In this document: positions 40,101 to 47,100 of the stretch, piece after piece
Layout: each line of letters opens with the position of its first letter
How positions within the stretch are numbered: position 1 is the stretch's first letter
NCBI RefSeq assembly: GCF_036370855.1
Contig: NC_088112.1
Span: forward strand, 16,608,469 to 16,672,468
Source: Dromaius novaehollandiae
Taxonomy: Eukaryota > Chordata > Aves > Casuariiformes > Dromaiidae
Direction: 5' to 3'
DNA length: 64,000 nucleotides
Translations under genes and position numbers: made by a program
Notes under the pieces: generated by a model
What the model was told of the DNA's origin: nothing
The model's input: only the letters and a program-made list of their open reading frames with translations
The model's database searches: none

Positions 40101-40314
40101 GAGGCGATCGCTGGTCTCCAGTTCCCCCCGCGGTGCGGAGGGGACCGCGCCGACGGACCCAAGGAGCTGGGGGAGAGTGCGCCGCCCTTACCTCCCCGTT
40201 CGTGATGTTGATCGCCAAATAGATGTCCCCGAAGGAGCCCGACCCGATCTTCCGCACCAGCTTGTACTTGCCCCCGACAATGAACTCGGCCTTGGAGCCG
40301 CTGCTACTCGCCAT
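4178..40314 (-). CDS. CSNK1A1: Casein kinase 1 alpha (10 coding exons)
   Basis: Serine/threonine kinase of the CK1 family. Known roles of the family member are priming phosphorylation of beta-catenin in the Wnt destruction complex and action on p53/MDM partners and circadian proteins, in cytosol and nucleus. The coding exons are 40314-40192, 39337-39231, 26471-26345, 24515-24417, 18461-18322, 14151-14073, 13016-12942, 11709-11603, 10755-10607 and 4185-4178. Joined, they give 1011 nt plus TGA, which is 337 residues, the usual length. Visible motifs are the glycine loop GSGSFGD (24-30), the ATP lysine K46 in VAVK, HRD with catalytic D136, and DFG with D157. The start codon has a good context (GCC before ATG, G after). 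Optional parts are the 28-residue L exon (21939-21856) and the 12-residue S segment in exon 9. From memory the protein matches human almost throughout, with one Ser for Thr near the C-terminus. All junctions are in frame, so identity is certain. Confidence 0.98.
7411..7430. repeat. Exact 10-bp tandem duplication
   Basis: TCTGGATGAA occurs twice in a row. It is a small duplication inside intron 9 with no evident function. Confidence 0.9.
8536..8553 (+). repeat. Poly-G tract (10 G, A, 7 G)
   Basis: A nearly pure G run on the plus strand inside intron 9, so the CSNK1A1 transcript carries poly-C here. Runs this long can form G-quadruplex on the G strand and are often mis-sized in assemblies. Confidence 0.9.
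10239..10283. repeat. (AT)n microsatellite, interrupted
   Basis: Two AT-dinucleotide blocks flank a short ATTCATATGC interruption, followed by more AT-rich sequence to about 10308. The repeat is self-complementary and could form a hairpin in the transcript. It explains the run of I and Y residues in a minus-strand frame here. Confidence 0.9.
10607..10755 (-). CDS. CSNK1A1: CSNK1A1 coding exon 9, C-terminal tail with optional S segment (residues 286-336)
   Basis: The acceptor is CTTTTCTAG, then G|ACC CTG AAC. It encodes [12 protein letters not shown], then the Gln/Ala/Ser-rich tail, ending KSKSNMK plus one base of G336. The usual donor is AAAG|GTTAGT (GT at 10606-10605). Inside the exon, ACAG|GCAAGC (GC at 10642-10641) is an alternative GC-type donor. 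Its use removes exactly 36 nt and gives the short TPTGF ending. Failure to splice would stop almost at once, because AAAGG is followed by TTAG in the intron (GGT TAG). Confidence 0.96.
10756..11602 (-). other. CSNK1A1: CSNK1A1 intron 8
   Basis: An 847-bp AT-rich intron with donor GTCAGT and acceptor TTCTAG. No repeat, exon or RNA gene was recognised in it. Confidence 0.9.
11603..11709 (-). CDS. CSNK1A1: CSNK1A1 coding exon 8 (residues 251-286)
   Basis: The acceptor is GATTTACAG, then GGA TTC CCT. It encodes [13 protein letters not shown] through [10 protein letters not shown] and two bases of R286, the end of the kinase fold. The donor is AG|GTCAGT (GT at 11602-11601). Length is 107 nt. Confidence 0.97.
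11710..12941 (-). other. CSNK1A1: CSNK1A1 intron 7
   Basis: A 1.2-kb intron with donor GTAAGA and acceptor TTACAG. No repeat, exon or RNA gene was recognised. Confidence 0.9.
12942..13016 (-). CDS. CSNK1A1: CSNK1A1 coding exon 7 (residues 226-250)
   Basis: The acceptor is TGTTCCACAG, then GCT GCA ACA. It encodes [15 protein letters not shown] through VEVLCK, a lysine-rich stretch typical of CK1 kinases. The donor is AAG|GTAAGA (GT at 12941-12940). It is 75 nt with both ends in phase 0. Confidence 0.97.
13017..14072 (-). other. CSNK1A1: CSNK1A1 intron 6
   Basis: A 1.06-kb intron with donor GTAGGT and acceptor TCCACAG. There is an A-rich patch at about 13072-13117. Nothing else was recognised. 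Confidence 0.9.
14073..14151 (-). CDS. CSNK1A1: CSNK1A1 coding exon 6 (residues 199-225)
   Basis: The acceptor is CTTTTTACAG, then T|CGT CGA GAT GAC. The exon encodes [15 protein letters not shown] through LPWQGLK, the helix F region of the C-lobe. The donor is AAG|GTAGGT (GT at 14072-14071). It is 79 nt: one base completing S199 plus 26 codons. Confidence 0.97.
15430..16245 (+). mobile_element. CR1 LINE copy, 5'-truncated
   Basis: An avian-type CR1 retrotransposon fragment. It covers the C-terminal part of ORF2 downstream of the reverse transcriptase core and the short 3' tail. Recognisable stretches include [38 protein letters not shown], the [17 protein letters not shown] block, [22 protein letters not shown] and the tail GACTAGATGATTTCCAGAGG with TCCCTTCCAACCTC. 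The frame is open from 15304 to 16167, although it starts in unrelated flank. A deletion of about 20 bp has removed the usual segment after HWNRLP. No RT catalytic domain remains, so it cannot move on its own. The left boundary is approximate. Confidence 0.93.
17721..17744 (+). repeat. Poly-T tract (24 T)
   Basis: An uninterrupted T run in intron 5, which is poly-A in the CSNK1A1 transcript. No LINE or SINE sequence was recognised beside it, so it looks like a simple homopolymer. Confidence 0.9.
18322..18461 (-). CDS. CSNK1A1: CSNK1A1 coding exon 5, DFG and activation segment (residues 153-199)
   Basis: The acceptor is TTTCTCTTTAAG, an AAG-type site, followed by TTA TTC CTT ATT GAC. The exon encodes [14 protein letters not shown] (D157) and on to HLGIEQ, plus two bases of S199. 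The donor is AG|GTGAGT (GT at 18321-18320). The length of 140 nt matches 46 codons plus two bases. The less common acceptor lies directly after the L-exon choice. Confidence 0.97.
18462..24416 (-). other. CSNK1A1: CSNK1A1 intron 4 (contains the L exon)
   Basis: A 6.0-kb interval between constitutive exons 4 and 5, with donor GTTAGT and acceptor TTTAAG. The alternative L exon (21856-21939) divides it into about 2.5 kb upstream and 3.4 kb downstream in transcript order. Apart from A-rich patches (for example about 22573-22610) no repeat or RNA gene was recognised. Confidence 0.9.
21856..21939 (-). CDS. CSNK1A1: CSNK1A1 alternative L exon (28-residue insert)
   Basis: This 84-nt cassette lies inside intron 4, between the HRD and DFG exons. 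The acceptor is TTTGTTCAG. The encoded peptide begins [13 protein letters not shown] and ends SFSGLNQ; the donor is CAG|GTCTGA. It matches the vertebrate CK1 alpha L insert, inserted after K152. The basic PVGKRKR stretch is the nuclear localisation signal known from that isoform. Including it gives a 365-residue protein. The donor departs from consensus at +3 to +5, which suits a regulated exon (inference). Confidence 0.95.
24417..24515 (-). CDS. CSNK1A1: CSNK1A1 coding exon 4, catalytic loop (residues 120-152)
   Basis: The acceptor is TTTTACAG, then ATG ATC AGT. The exon encodes [11 protein letters not shown], the catalytic loop [10 protein letters not shown] with D136, and ends at CNK152. 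The donor is AAG|GTTAGT (GT at 24416-24415). It is 99 nt with both ends in phase 0, so the downstream 84-nt L exon can be included or skipped without changing frame. Confidence 0.97.
24516..26344 (-). other. CSNK1A1: CSNK1A1 intron 3
   Basis: A 1.8-kb intron with donor GTATGT and acceptor TTTTACAG. It has an AT-rich patch of TATATA and TATAA repeats at about 24745-24785, including the palindrome TCTATATATATAGA. Nothing else was recognised. Confidence 0.9.
26345..26471 (-). CDS. CSNK1A1: CSNK1A1 coding exon 3 (residues 77-119)
   Basis: The acceptor is TTGTTGCAG, then G|TGG TAT GGT. The exon encodes [19 protein letters not shown] through MLADQ, which is the hinge and the start of the C-lobe. 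The donor is CAG|GTATGT (GT at 26344-26343). Length is 127 nt: 42 codons plus one base that completes R77. Confidence 0.97.
30179..30219 (+). repeat. Poly-T/poly-G junction
   Basis: T7, C and T17 (30179-30203) run directly into G16 (30204-30219). The gene strand therefore reads C16 followed by an A-rich run. The same T-then-G layout recurs at 39048-39076. Confidence 0.9.
30425..30454 (+). repeat. Poly-G tract (G16, A, G7, A, G5)
   Basis: A 30-bp G-rich stretch on the plus strand, able in principle to form G-quadruplex on the template strand of CSNK1A1. It lies about 200 bp from the T/G junction repeat. Confidence 0.9.
37405..37414 (+). repeat. Poly-G tract (10 G) followed by CGCGCG
   Basis: A G run followed by CGCGCGAGGCG, an isolated CpG-dense spot in otherwise AT-rich intron 2. 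Confidence 0.85.
38821..38877 (+). repeat. A-rich (GAAA)n tract
   Basis: Seventeen A followed by GAAA-type repeats. It accounts for the lysine-rich short frames seen on the plus strand here. Confidence 0.9.
39048..39076 (+). repeat. Poly-T/poly-G tract (T8 then G21)
   Basis: The longest G run in the window, about 150 nt inside intron 2 from the exon 2 donor. In the transcript it is C21 followed by A8. Confidence 0.9.
39231..39337 (-). CDS. CSNK1A1: CSNK1A1 coding exon 2 (residues 42-77)
   Basis: The acceptor is CTGCAG, then GAA GTT GCT GTA AAG, encoding EVAVK with the ATP-anchoring K46. The exon encodes the rest of the N-lobe up to GGVGIPHI and the first two bases of R77. The donor is CG|GTAGGA (GT at 39230-39229). 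Its 107 nt leaves phase 2, which matches exon 3. Confidence 0.97.
39338..40191 (-). other. CSNK1A1: CSNK1A1 intron 1
   Basis: An 854-bp intron with donor GTAAGG and acceptor TTCCTCTCACTGCAG-type sequence. Its 5' third lies inside the CpG island and is GC-rich; from about 39850 downward in coordinate the composition turns AT-rich. No other feature was recognised. Confidence 0.92.
40192..40314 (-). CDS. CSNK1A1: CSNK1A1 coding exon 1 (residues 1-41)
   Basis: The exon begins with ATG at 40314-40312 and encodes [11 protein letters not shown] through INITNGE, including the glycine-rich ATP loop KIGSGSFGD. It ends in phase 0 at GAG, followed by donor GTAAGG (40191-40186). The last residues, around G40, form the beta-hairpin loop that in human CK1 alpha is the cereblon-drug degron; G40 is present here. 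Confidence 0.98.
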
Positions 40315-40656
40315 GGCGAGGGGCGGCTGAGGGGCCCTCCCGGCGCTGAGGGGCTCGGGAGTGGGGGAGGAAAGAAGGCTCTACCGCCGCCCGGGAGCGG
40401 GGGAGGGAAAGGGGGCGGGGGGGCAGACAAAGAAAGGCTGGTCCCCGCCGCTCAGCTCCGGCCGGGCCCCTCCGGCGGGCGCCCCCCTCCGCGGCTCTGC
40501 CCCGCTCCCCGGCCGGGCGGCGCTCGGCTCTCGGAGCCCTCCAGAAAGGCGAAAAGCGGCCACCGAGTTGCTGCGAGGGGAGGGAAGGGGAGAGGGGAGG
40601 GGAAGGGAAGACGCGAAGCCCGCTGGCTCCGCCGGGTCCCGGCCGCCGCCGGTCCC

Positions 40657-40677
40657 TCACTCAGCCGCCGCCGCCAT
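40657..40677 (-). CDS. Short upstream ORF (6 codons) in the CSNK1A1 leader
   Basis: ATG GCG GCG GCG GCT GAG TGA encodes MAAAAE. The start context (AAG before ATG, G after) is strong. It is translated only if transcription begins upstream of 40677, which is likely but not shown. It could lower or tune translation of the kinase, whose own ATG lies about 340 nt further on. Confidence 0.35.
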   Translation of the reverse strand: MAAAAE

Positions 40678-40681
40678 CTTG
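40670..40681 (-). promoter_or_regulatory. YY1/TISU-type element CAAGATGGCGGC
   Basis: A perfect match on the gene strand to the YY1 core and to the TISU initiator consensus, which in TATA-less promoters usually sits within some 30 nt downstream of the transcription start. Its ATG does not start the kinase. It opens a 6-codon frame that ends in TGA at 40659-40657. Confidence 0.7.
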
Positions 40682-40764
40682 TCTCTCAACCGCTCCTATC
40701 GCGGACACAAAATGCCCCCAGCCTGCAGCCGCCGCTTCTTCACCGCGTAGGGCACGCTGGGAAC

Positions 40765-40990
40765 GGGGCGGGGGCAGCCACTGCGCACGCTCGCGGCCAA
40801 GCCGCCTCCGTTCCTCAGTGCGCCTGCGCGCGGTGCTGGGCAGTGCGAGGGCAGGGGAGAAGGGGCGAGACTCCCGCTTGCGCATGCGTACCGCGCGCCC
40901 CCCCTCAACGCCAATGGCCAGCGTCGCTCTTCACCCGCCCCCGGCCCCGCCGCTTGTCGCGTTCTGGTGGCGCACATGCGCACGGCGGCA
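40765..40990. promoter_or_regulatory. Proximal promoter motif cluster (NRF1-like, Sp1, CCAAT)
   Basis: Within about 220 bp upstream of the inferred start are GGGGCGGGGG (Sp1/KLF, 40765-40774) and TGCGCACGC (40782-40790). Two further NRF1-like sites are TGCGCCTGCGCG (40819-40830) and TGCGCATGCGT (40879-40889). There is also CCAATGG (40911-40917) and CGCACATGCGCA (40971-40982). The third is a near-perfect NRF1 palindrome. No TATA box is seen. Such symmetric promoters often fire in both directions. Confidence 0.6.
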
Positions 40991-41170
40991 TTCCGAGCCC
41001 GGGCGGAAAAGGAAGGGGAAACGAATAGGTGCCCTCACCTGGTTCTTAAAGGGGCCGGCGCCGAGAAGCCCCTGGTGGGGCCTAGGCAGGCCAGGCCGGC
41101 CCCGGCGGCCCGCAGCCCCCCTCGGCCGCAGCCTAGCGGGGTGGACGCGGCCTGAGGCCGGGGGATGGGC

Positions 41171-44100
41171 GTCGTGCCATGGGGGGCTGCTCTCTGCGCA
41201 GTCCTGGACCTTGGAGAGGGCCCTGGCGCACCTCGGCACTATCCTGATTCCTGCCCCACCGCTCAAGGGCCTCGCGCCCCTGTGATGCCCTGGGGGCCAC
41301 CCAGAAACATGGAGGGGCCAGGGACACCGGAGGGGGCTTCACCACCCCGCGATGCCCTTCTGGTGCTTAAAGAAGTGGCTTTTCTGTTGTGCGGCACCTC
41401 TGTTCTTGTCTGAACGTCTCCACCATCGCTGCATGGCAACTGGATCATGTTATACGTTGGCTATATGTGCTTCATTGTTCCCCACAGATTCCGATTACAT
41501 CAGTCCTCAGTTTCTCCTCACTAACCTAAACAGGCTGAGTTTGCTTGAGTCATTCGCAAAAGGCTTTCCAATCCTTTAGTCATTCTCACGGATTTTCTCT
41601 GGACTCTCTCCTTTGTCATGATCAGTCTTGAGCTGTGCAACCGCCAACGGGAAATTACAGGGCAAATTTGAGGGCCTGTATTTAAGAGTTAGCATAAATG
41701 GTCCCATTCCTATTGAAAGCAGTGAGCTATGATTTCTTATGAAACTGAACCTGGTCTTTTCATAAGTGGGTAGATCTCCTTTAGAGCCTCTTTGGAGCAG
41801 GACTGCAAATGCTGTGGTGTGTCTAAAGTGTCCATCTGGGATTTAGAAACGTTAAATAATGCTCTGGAGTCAAAGTCACCACACTGACACACATCTCACA
41901 CCACTTTTTATATGGCCCAAATGGGATTGTATCCATGACCGGCTGACAATGTTTCCAGGCTCATATCATATCCGAAAAAACGCTACCTACACAAACGTTA
42001 ATTGTCTGTTTTTTCCCTATAAACAATGAGTTCACAATAGCATGCGTCTCTCTCGTCCTCCTGCTCCTCCAAGGCCTTGCAGTATCTAAGGCACAGCAGC
42101 ACGATGGGATGGGCTGAGGACTAAGTGGAGTTTTCCCTTGCTTTTGTGAATGCACGACATCTGCTTCATTATCCTTCCCTGCTAGGTCTGACACGATTTG
42201 ATTTATCCTTCTAACCTTCAGCCTTGGTCTATTTGGTTTGTAATGCACAGCACTAGAAATCCTGGGCAGGCCTCGCACGATTCTCCTGGGAGTTTTCCAA
42301 GCCAGATGTGAATTTACAAGGAGTCTAAGGGGGCTCTATCCCCCCTCATTAGGACCACACAGCACAATAGGCAGAGTCACCTGAGATGGCCACAGCTCCT
42401 CAGCTCTGCGGCCCCCGCATTCATGTGGCAGTTACACCCAGCTCCTCTTCAAAAGATTGCTTTGGTTCAGCAACTTGTGTTGCAGAACCTGTGTTTCTTG
42501 CTGCCTTTTAAAAATGATCTTTCCTCCTTTGTCCTCTCGCTGCGAGTTTTTTCTTTGCAGGAACACAAAACTGTGAATTCCCAGTGACTCATCATCACTC
42601 ACTGTCAAGAGTGGCTTCTTCTGCTGTGCAAGCCTACACTTGGGAAATGATTCAGTCCTCAAGAGAAAGAAAGCACCTACAGTAATAAAGCTAATGTATG
42701 TAGAAGGGAAGCCCACAACAGATGCCAGCTCAGGATGTCTACTTTTAATGGGGGCAGTCAGAGAAGCTGCTTTCCAGCTCACCTGGTGCACTTGAAACCA
42801 TGGGAATGATGAAAAGTTTGTTTTTAATATCTGGTCTATGCACTGATTTGTTTAGATAGTTAACTGTTTTGGAGAAAAGTGAGGTCTGGGTAAGGACACT
42901 GCTATGTTGGTAGAAAGTAGAGGAGTCCTCTTGACATAACAGCATCTACACGGTGATAAAGGCTTTTATTGCACTCACCATGTTGCTTTCTAACTCAGTA
43001 AAGTTACTATGGTACAAACACTTTCTGTCTGCACAAGTGTAAAAAATTCCTGGCTTGTGTCCATGTCGCTGTTACACAGAGAGGGAAGTCTGTGATTTGC
43101 CTATATGGTGGACTCTGTTAGCTACAAGATGACTCTATAATAAAAGACCAGGAGCAATGAAGAGGGGGGAACTGACAGTCAGCAATGCCCCGAACTGTGA
43201 ATTTCAACTCCAAATTTCCCATTTGTTTCAGGGAATTCAGAACCAAGGTTTTGCTACAGGTCCCTCCACATCTCTAATGAAATTGAAATAGAGAGGATTC
43301 AAAACCAGGCACATCCCGGACTGTGCTAGGTGCCCCAGAACGAAAAGGATACTCAAAGAGCAAGTTAACCTCCATTTCATTCCTACCTCAATACTGTAAA
43401 GGAGCATTTGTGCAAGCAAGCATATCTGCACTCATGTCACTCAAAGTGAATGTGGATCTTGCGCGGAGGAGCTCAGATACATAGAAAGGCTCTAAATACA
43501 GAGCCTTTATGTCCTCAGTTGCCCTCACATTACTGTTAATCGTGATGTGCAAACAGCTTAGGACTGATGTGCACTGAGAGCCCTTCGGGGTTTAGTTGTT
43601 ATTAATGGTTGCTTTGGATGGGATTGGAGCAGTTTGGAAGCTTTGGGCTTGAATCATGTATCCTTGGAGGAGCTGGAAAAACAGGTCTGCAGCTCTTGGC
43701 CAATAAACACACCATGCATGGGTATGCAGGGGAGCAGCATCTCCTGGGCTATGCAATGCTGCCACCTCCTGCCTGGTGCGGGACATCTCTGTGTCCAGGG
43801 GACACTGCCAGTGCCTGGGGCCTGTGGACATCACTCGGGACGGCAAACGGCTGAGCCAAGCCCTGCACAAAACACACCAAGGCACACATCTTCCCCCAAA
43901 TGTCTGCAATCTAGTCGGGTATTGTGCAAAAGAAATGATCAGCAATCTGTGGACAGGTGTTTGAAATTATTTGTCTTGGTCATTTTAAACACACATCCAC
44001 TATTAGGTTCTGCAACAGGGATAGGAACTGAGAGATGCAAAGGAGGATCAGTCAAGGGGCTGTGGGAAGGGGTGCAGGACAGGCTGGAGGATCGCAGAGA

Positions 44101-47100
44101 GATGGGAGAAATGAGCCATCATAAACCAGGATAAAGCCAGAACACAGAACAGAAGAAAGACCTACCAGCACAGCCATAGTTCATCCATCACCCCTAGCCA
44201 GGAGCAATGATGATTCCTGTGAACACCCTGGTCCCTCACTGGGATCAGGAGTGCGGGGAAAACCTCCACGCCATCTCCAGCTCTGGCTGCTCCAGGCGAC
44301 CTGCCTATTCCCAGTGATTATGCGATAGGTGAAGGAGTGGCCGAAGAGCCCTGGGTGCCAGCATCCCACCATACGCGGCACTGAGATGGCCTCAACCCAT
44401 TTCCTGTTTCCTCACTCCTCTGTGGTTGCAGACTACATCTGTTCATGGGCTGGGCTGCCCTTTTTGGAGACCACCTTTCAGATTTAGGTCTTGGCTACTC
44501 CAGAGCTCTGTTAACATTTCTACAGTAACAAGGAGGGGTTTATTTATTTTGATGAAGAGGAAAGGCACATGCGTATTTCCAAGTGGGCAGAATTTCAACT
44601 TAGTGAATGAACAGCACTACTCAGAGCATGAGGCTGGAGGAAACTCATAGACTGAAGGATCCTAGATGTCCATCAGCCTGTCCAGCCCAGGATCCATCTC
44701 TGTCTTAAAGCCAATCAGATGCAGAGCTGGGTCTAATCTGGTGTTTTGCCCCTTGTTATATCAGGACGGATCCAAAGTCTACCTGTGTAAGATCTTTTGT
44801 TCTCTACAGATCTGTGCTGTCTTCTTCATTATTCCAGAGGAAACCTGCAATGCCACAAGGTAGTAAAATTCCCCTCCCAGCCCCTCTCAGAAAGCCAAAT
44901 CCTATGCCACCAAGTTTGTGTTTTGACTTGCTGAACAATGAAGATACCGACAGTCCAAAAGCACTCCTGGCCCTGTAAAAATCCTACCGCAGCCTCTAGG
45001 TTGAGGTTTGTGTCCTGAATCTTTAGTAAAAGAAACACAGAAGTTGGTGAAGACGAACAGAAACAGTATCAAGAGCTGCATGAGTGCAAAAGCTGCAGAG
45101 GTACTGATCAAATTTTAAATGATACAAATGAACGACACTGCAAATATAAGTTAGGAGGAGATTTTTAGGCTGTGGTTTCACAATAGCTGACCTGATCTAA
45201 TGATTCACTGCTGGTGAAACAGGCTGATCTCACTTCTGTGTCCTCCTCTCCTACTCACCCTGCTCCTCATACCTGGTTCTGTCTGCTCATGAGACCCTCG
45301 GTGGGTCAGTTTGACTCACCAAACTTTTAGAAAATTGTCCAAATGTTTTCTGTGGGTGTTTTCTCTGGGTTAGTATTCTGCCAGACTTGTGACTTAAGCT
45401 GGCTCAAGGAGCTCCAGAGGGCTTCAGGGACAGTGGAAGGGTTGTCCCCTTTTGGCAACGGCATGTTGACAGCCAAAACATCAGACAGGAGTGTTCACAT
45501 TGTAAAACTGAAGAAACATCCACTGCTGTCCAGAAAGGTGCTCTGCAAACACCCAGGAGAGAACCCAGGAACTGTGAAAAGGCAGAGGGAACCTGGCTGC
45601 TAAAGGATTCTGCAAGCAATTCTTTAGCTCCAGTTCTTTATTATTTTTCGTGTCTTTCAGGGACACTGAAGCAATGAAAACATGTTTATGCATCACTTGG
45701 TAAAGTGAAAGGAATAAACCCCCTTTCTTCTCTTTCTCGAAGCTAGACCAGAAGCCTCCAGTGTGATTAGCCTTCCTTGATCGCAGCATTGCTCATCTTT
45801 CATTTCTTCCTGCTTTGCAACTGAGCAGGGCCCAAACCTTTTAATTTGATCCCAGCAAGGGAGGGGAGTGTTTGCAGCTTAATAAATCAGCTGTTTGATG
45901 CAGCACTGACCGAGCAGCATCCTCTTTGCATGCCTGTAACAGCGCCAGCAAATATGTGTCGCTGTTAAGTTGGAGCATGAGGGAACTGCTTATCCTCCTG
46001 GAGAGCAGAGATTTCCCAGGCTCCTGTCAAAAGGCTCCTGGGGAGGGAGGAAACTTGAAATGACAAGCTAAGCAAAGCCATGGTTGGAAAAGTCAAAGGG
46101 CATCCAGTGTCTCTCCTCCGGAGCAGTCAGCTCATGTTCAGTTCAAGCTATAATTTCAGAGACTCTCCAGAGTGGGGCTGCCGTCTCCCAGGGCTTTGCC
46201 TGCACTGGTGTGGGTAGGACCTAGGAATGCAGGGAAATGCCCCTCCTGAGTGCTTCTGAAGTACCAGTCGCAAAGGGCAAAGTTACATGTTGCATCTAAG
46301 CTGAGCTGACAGGCCCATTCTCCTGCCCAGCTGTAAAGTCCTTTTCATTCCTTTTCAACAGCTCTGGCAGATTAGGCCCCTCACTGAGTTGATTCAACTT
46401 CCTGACCTGGCAGAAGACAATTCACTTGTTTCGCTGGGCTAGTTTTCCAGTGGTATAAGGAATCCAGTTATCTCATGGCAGGATCCAACAAAAACTGGAG
46501 CTGATGCAAAGGAAAAAGAGGAGTGGGATCACTGCATCTTGGCAGCCAAAAATCTGCAGAAATCAAACTGGTGTCTCTTGTCTTCTGACTCCTCCTTCCA
46601 GCCATCTAGCATCAGCCTCTCTCCAGGGAGGCACGTTCACGCTATGTGCCCTGTGTAGCCAACAAGGAGTGAGGCCCTCTTCTCTCCAACCCAAGGTCCA
46701 ATCTGCTCTCTGAAGTGTTTATTGTCTCAGAGATACAGGGAGCCTAAAGCAATTTGCCAGCAAATTTCCATGTAGGTGGGCAAAATCTGGGTGCAGATGA
46801 ACAAGTTGAGACATCATCAATGGGTTTCACTAAGTCCTGGGCAGCCAAAGTCATCTTAGTATTTCCTAGCTCCTTGGAAGTAAGAGCAGGTAGACTTCTG
46901 GTACGGCTGAGGGATTTATATATAAAATCAGATCTGGATTACAAGTTTGTGGACACAGCAGGTTGCTTGTCTCAGGACACCCATTCTGCTCTAGCGTCTC
47001 CTCATGCTGTCCCTGCCCATGCTGTCGTCAGCAGCGTGCCCTTCACACAAGGATATATGCCCTCCCTTCTGAGTGCTGGGCCACAGCTTTGCTCTGACCT

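Larger units (their letters stand above)
40315..40700 (-). other. CSNK1A1: CSNK1A1 5' untranslated region (approximate)
   Basis: GC-rich leader between the inferred start region near 40680-40720 and the ATG at 40314. The transcription start is inferred from the YY1-type element at 40681-40670 and the motif cluster just upstream. No splice acceptor is needed between the leader and the ATG. Confidence 0.6.
39880..41170. promoter_or_regulatory. CpG island spanning the CSNK1A1 promoter and exon 1
   Basis: Composition changes sharply from AT-rich intron to GC-rich, CpG-dense sequence over about 1.3 kb. The island covers the start of intron 1, exon 1, the 5'UTR and the upstream promoter. This is the usual TATA-less promoter of a broadly expressed gene. 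Long open frames on both strands here result from the lack of AT-rich stop codons. Confidence 0.9.

Noticed and set aside
40304-40660. A 118-codon minus-strand frame overlapping the CSNK1A1 start
   Set aside because: It begins with GTG, not ATG, and owes its length to GC-rich leader sequence. The real start is ATG at 40314 in another frame.
39871-41028. A 385-codon plus-strand open frame across the CpG island
   Set aside because: It overlaps the CSNK1A1 promoter and exon 1 on the other strand, is rich in Pro/Arg/Gly as expected from GC-rich DNA, and matches no family. Similar frames occur on both strands here.
43757-43777. CTCF-like GCCACCTCCTGCCTGG
   Set aside because: It matches the core only partly, and a single weak match in 64 kb is expected by chance.
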